NCBI GenBank assembly: GCA_017302755.1
Contig: JAFLCR010000139.1
Coordinates: 1 to 6,115 of the forward strand
DNA: 6,115 nucleotides
From: Alphaproteobacteria bacterium
GTDB lineage: Bacteria > Pseudomonadota > Alphaproteobacteria > Rickettsiales > JAFLCR01
Reading direction: 5' to 3'
Shown piece after piece: positions 5,332-6,115 of the stretch. The translations under genes were made by a program, and so were the position numbers. The notes below the pieces were generated by a model, which was not told the DNA's origin, made no database searches, and saw only the letters and a list, made by a program, of their open reading frames with translations. Each line of letters starts with the position of its first letter. The stretch's first letter is position 1.

Positions 5332-5360
5332 ACGATACAAAACATGGCGGTATTGTGCAA
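5332..5360 (-). promoter_or_regulatory. Sigma70-type promoter of the integrase unit
   Basis: On the minus strand, TTGCAC (5355-5360) and TATCGT (5332-5337) are separated by exactly 17 bases. Transcription would begin near 5325, giving a leader of about 16 bases with a proper ribosome binding site. Each hexamer deviates at two to three positions from consensus, so the promoter may be moderate and open to activation, for example by the AlpA-like protein. Confidence 0.55.
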
Positions 5361-5452
5361 CGCTGTAGTTGTTCAAACAGTGATGAAAAAGGAATCGGCG
5401 CGTTTGGAATCAGCGGGTTGAGCGGGTGCGGTTCAGTTTGGGACAAATGGCC

Positions 5453-5998
5453 TTAAGGTTTTTTTGTACTCTTGTTTAGAACAAACAGCATGAACTTTGC
5501 CAGCGGGCGTTTGAATAGCAGCAGGTAACTGACGTGCAAGCCTACAAAAATGAGCAGAAGATTTCCGAAAAACTCATGGGTTTCTTCTAATGCCTCATCC
5601 ATGAAGCTTTCCTTTTTCTTGTTATGGTCATCGTCATCGGCAAACGCCGGTGCAATCAGTTGAGTGTTGGCAAGTCCGATGGATTTTCCCTGATCCATGA
5701 GGATGCCAGTAGCGGTAACCGAAAGCAGGCTGACGGCGATACCGAGCATGAAGCTTTTGGTAATGGCCGGATGCGTAAACGCGTTGGATAAGTTGAGCCC
5801 CTCGAATTTGGGGTAAAACCGCATGAGGCCAACATGCGGATTGCCGGTCAATGCCCATAGCAGGCGAAACACAACAACGGTTGCCACCGCATAACCAAGC
5901 CATGCATGGATGCTGTCATCATCGCCTGTCAGATAAGCGAGAATAGCGAAGACTGCCAGAACAGCGTGGTAGATACGGATACGGTGCATGATGCTCAT
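5453..5998 (-). CDS. Cytochrome b561-type membrane protein
   Basis: A 181-residue inner-membrane dihaem b-type cytochrome, carrying electrons between quinol and a partner redox protein. Four membrane helices are visible at about 8-24, 33-50, 82-100 and 143-162. Histidines placed as haem ligands are His11 in IYHAVLAV, His31 in IHAWLGY, His141 in EETHEFFGN and His155 in VGLHVSYLLL. The HAWLGY...FRLLW block (31-48) is the family signature. The loop between helices 3 and 4 carries an unusual charged run, DDDDHNKKKE (121-130), that may touch a metal or a soluble partner. ATG 5998 has a weak AGAG seven bases upstream; ATG 5989 is an alternative. It is lower in G+C than the element genes and is read here as host chromosome. 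A partial gene on the same strand ends 50 bases upstream, so co-transcription is possible. No haem c partner is in view. Confidence 0.9.
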   Translation of the reverse strand: MSIMHRIRIYHAVLAVFAILAYLTGDDDSIHAWLGYAVATVVVFRLLWALTGNPHVGLMRFYPKFEGLNLSNAFTHPAITKSFMLGIAVSLLSVTATGILMDQGKSIGLANTQLIAPAFADDDDHNKKKESFMDEALEETHEFFGNLLLIFVGLHVSYLLLFKRPLAKFMLFVLNKSTKKP

Positions 5999-6048
5999 AA
6001 CGTTACTCTAATAGGAATTTGAAAAGGTTGCTTGATTATCATCAATTA

Positions 6049-6115
6049 TTATCCATTTAAGTCGGTATCGATATTGCGGCTCCACGTCAGGCGCAGTGCG
6101 TTGGCAATCGCAAGG
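6049..6115 (-). CDS. C-terminal end of a possible heavy-metal P-type ATPase (runs off right edge)
   Basis: The minus-strand frame entering at base 6114 encodes 21 residues, LAIANALRLTWSRNIDTDLNG, minus the stop counted at 6049-6051; the key part is LAIANALRL. Copper- and other heavy-metal-transporting P-type ATPases typically end their last membrane helix with a '(V/I).NALRL' motif followed by a short polar tail, which is what is seen. Only this tail is present, so the call rests on one short motif. It is followed at 50 bases by the cytochrome b gene on the same strand. Confidence 0.45.
   Translation of the reverse strand, partial: LAIANALRLTWSRNIDTDLNG

Noticed and set aside
5255..5446. 63-codon minus-strand frame overlapping the integrase start
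   Set aside because: It begins with TTG, overlaps the integrase promoter and N-terminus in another frame, and has no recognisable features.
5361..5452. tRNA or tmRNA 3' end as attachment site beside the integrase
   Set aside because: No TψC-arm or acceptor-stem pattern could be found on either strand in this gap.

Overview
The window looks like the integrase end of a small integrated mobile element and its junction with host chromosome, in a proteobacterium, most likely an alphaproteobacterium. The host guess rests mainly on a DUF3768-type gene, a family known to me chiefly from alphaproteobacteria, and no rRNA or tRNA is present to settle it. The element genes from about 800 to 5310 are visibly richer in G+C than the right flank (about 5453-6115), which carries ordinary respiratory and transport genes.

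Layout from right to left, almost all on the minus strand. 6049-6115: last 21 codons of a gene ending in an 'ANALRL' tail like those of heavy-metal P-type ATPases. 5453-5998: a four-helix cytochrome b561-type membrane protein. 5332-5360: a good sigma70-type promoter for the element. 4245-5309: tyrosine integrase with all catalytic residues. 3619-4245: unrecognised basic protein whose start codon overlaps the integrase stop by one base. 3497-3618: a spacer with a 21-bp palindrome and a hairpin-rich leader. 3278-3496: AlpA/excisionase-like helix-turn-helix protein. 2980-3291: zinc-less primase N-terminal domain. 804-2993: TOPRIM plus DUF3987 primase/helicase. The last three genes overlap in tandem by exactly 14 bases at each junction. 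609-803: a repeat-rich non-coding stretch. 249-608: a DUF3768 gene on the plus strand. 1-139: the 5' end of a minus-strand gene that resembles, from memory, an HNH-type restriction endonuclease family.

How the genes may work together: integrase and the AlpA-like protein would control integration and excision, and the split primase/helicase would replicate the excised element. The left part would be accessory or defence cargo. The integrase, AlpA, primase set is the core of P4/PICI-type phage satellites and of some integrative elements.

Two non-coding signals stand out. (1) A 9-bp unit, GTTGCTACG, forms two inverted clusters, one inside the primase gene (2321-2397) and one across its stop codon (791-845). 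They share an exact 15-bp repeat and look like a two-part iteron origin. (2) Between the primase and DUF3768 genes, the minus strand reads like a lambda-type cos region: a GCGGCGA...TTTCGCTA core followed by TTTCGTTT repeats. No terminase is visible in the window. If real, this would make the element a packageable satellite. Both readings are inferences from sequence pattern and need database and experimental tests.
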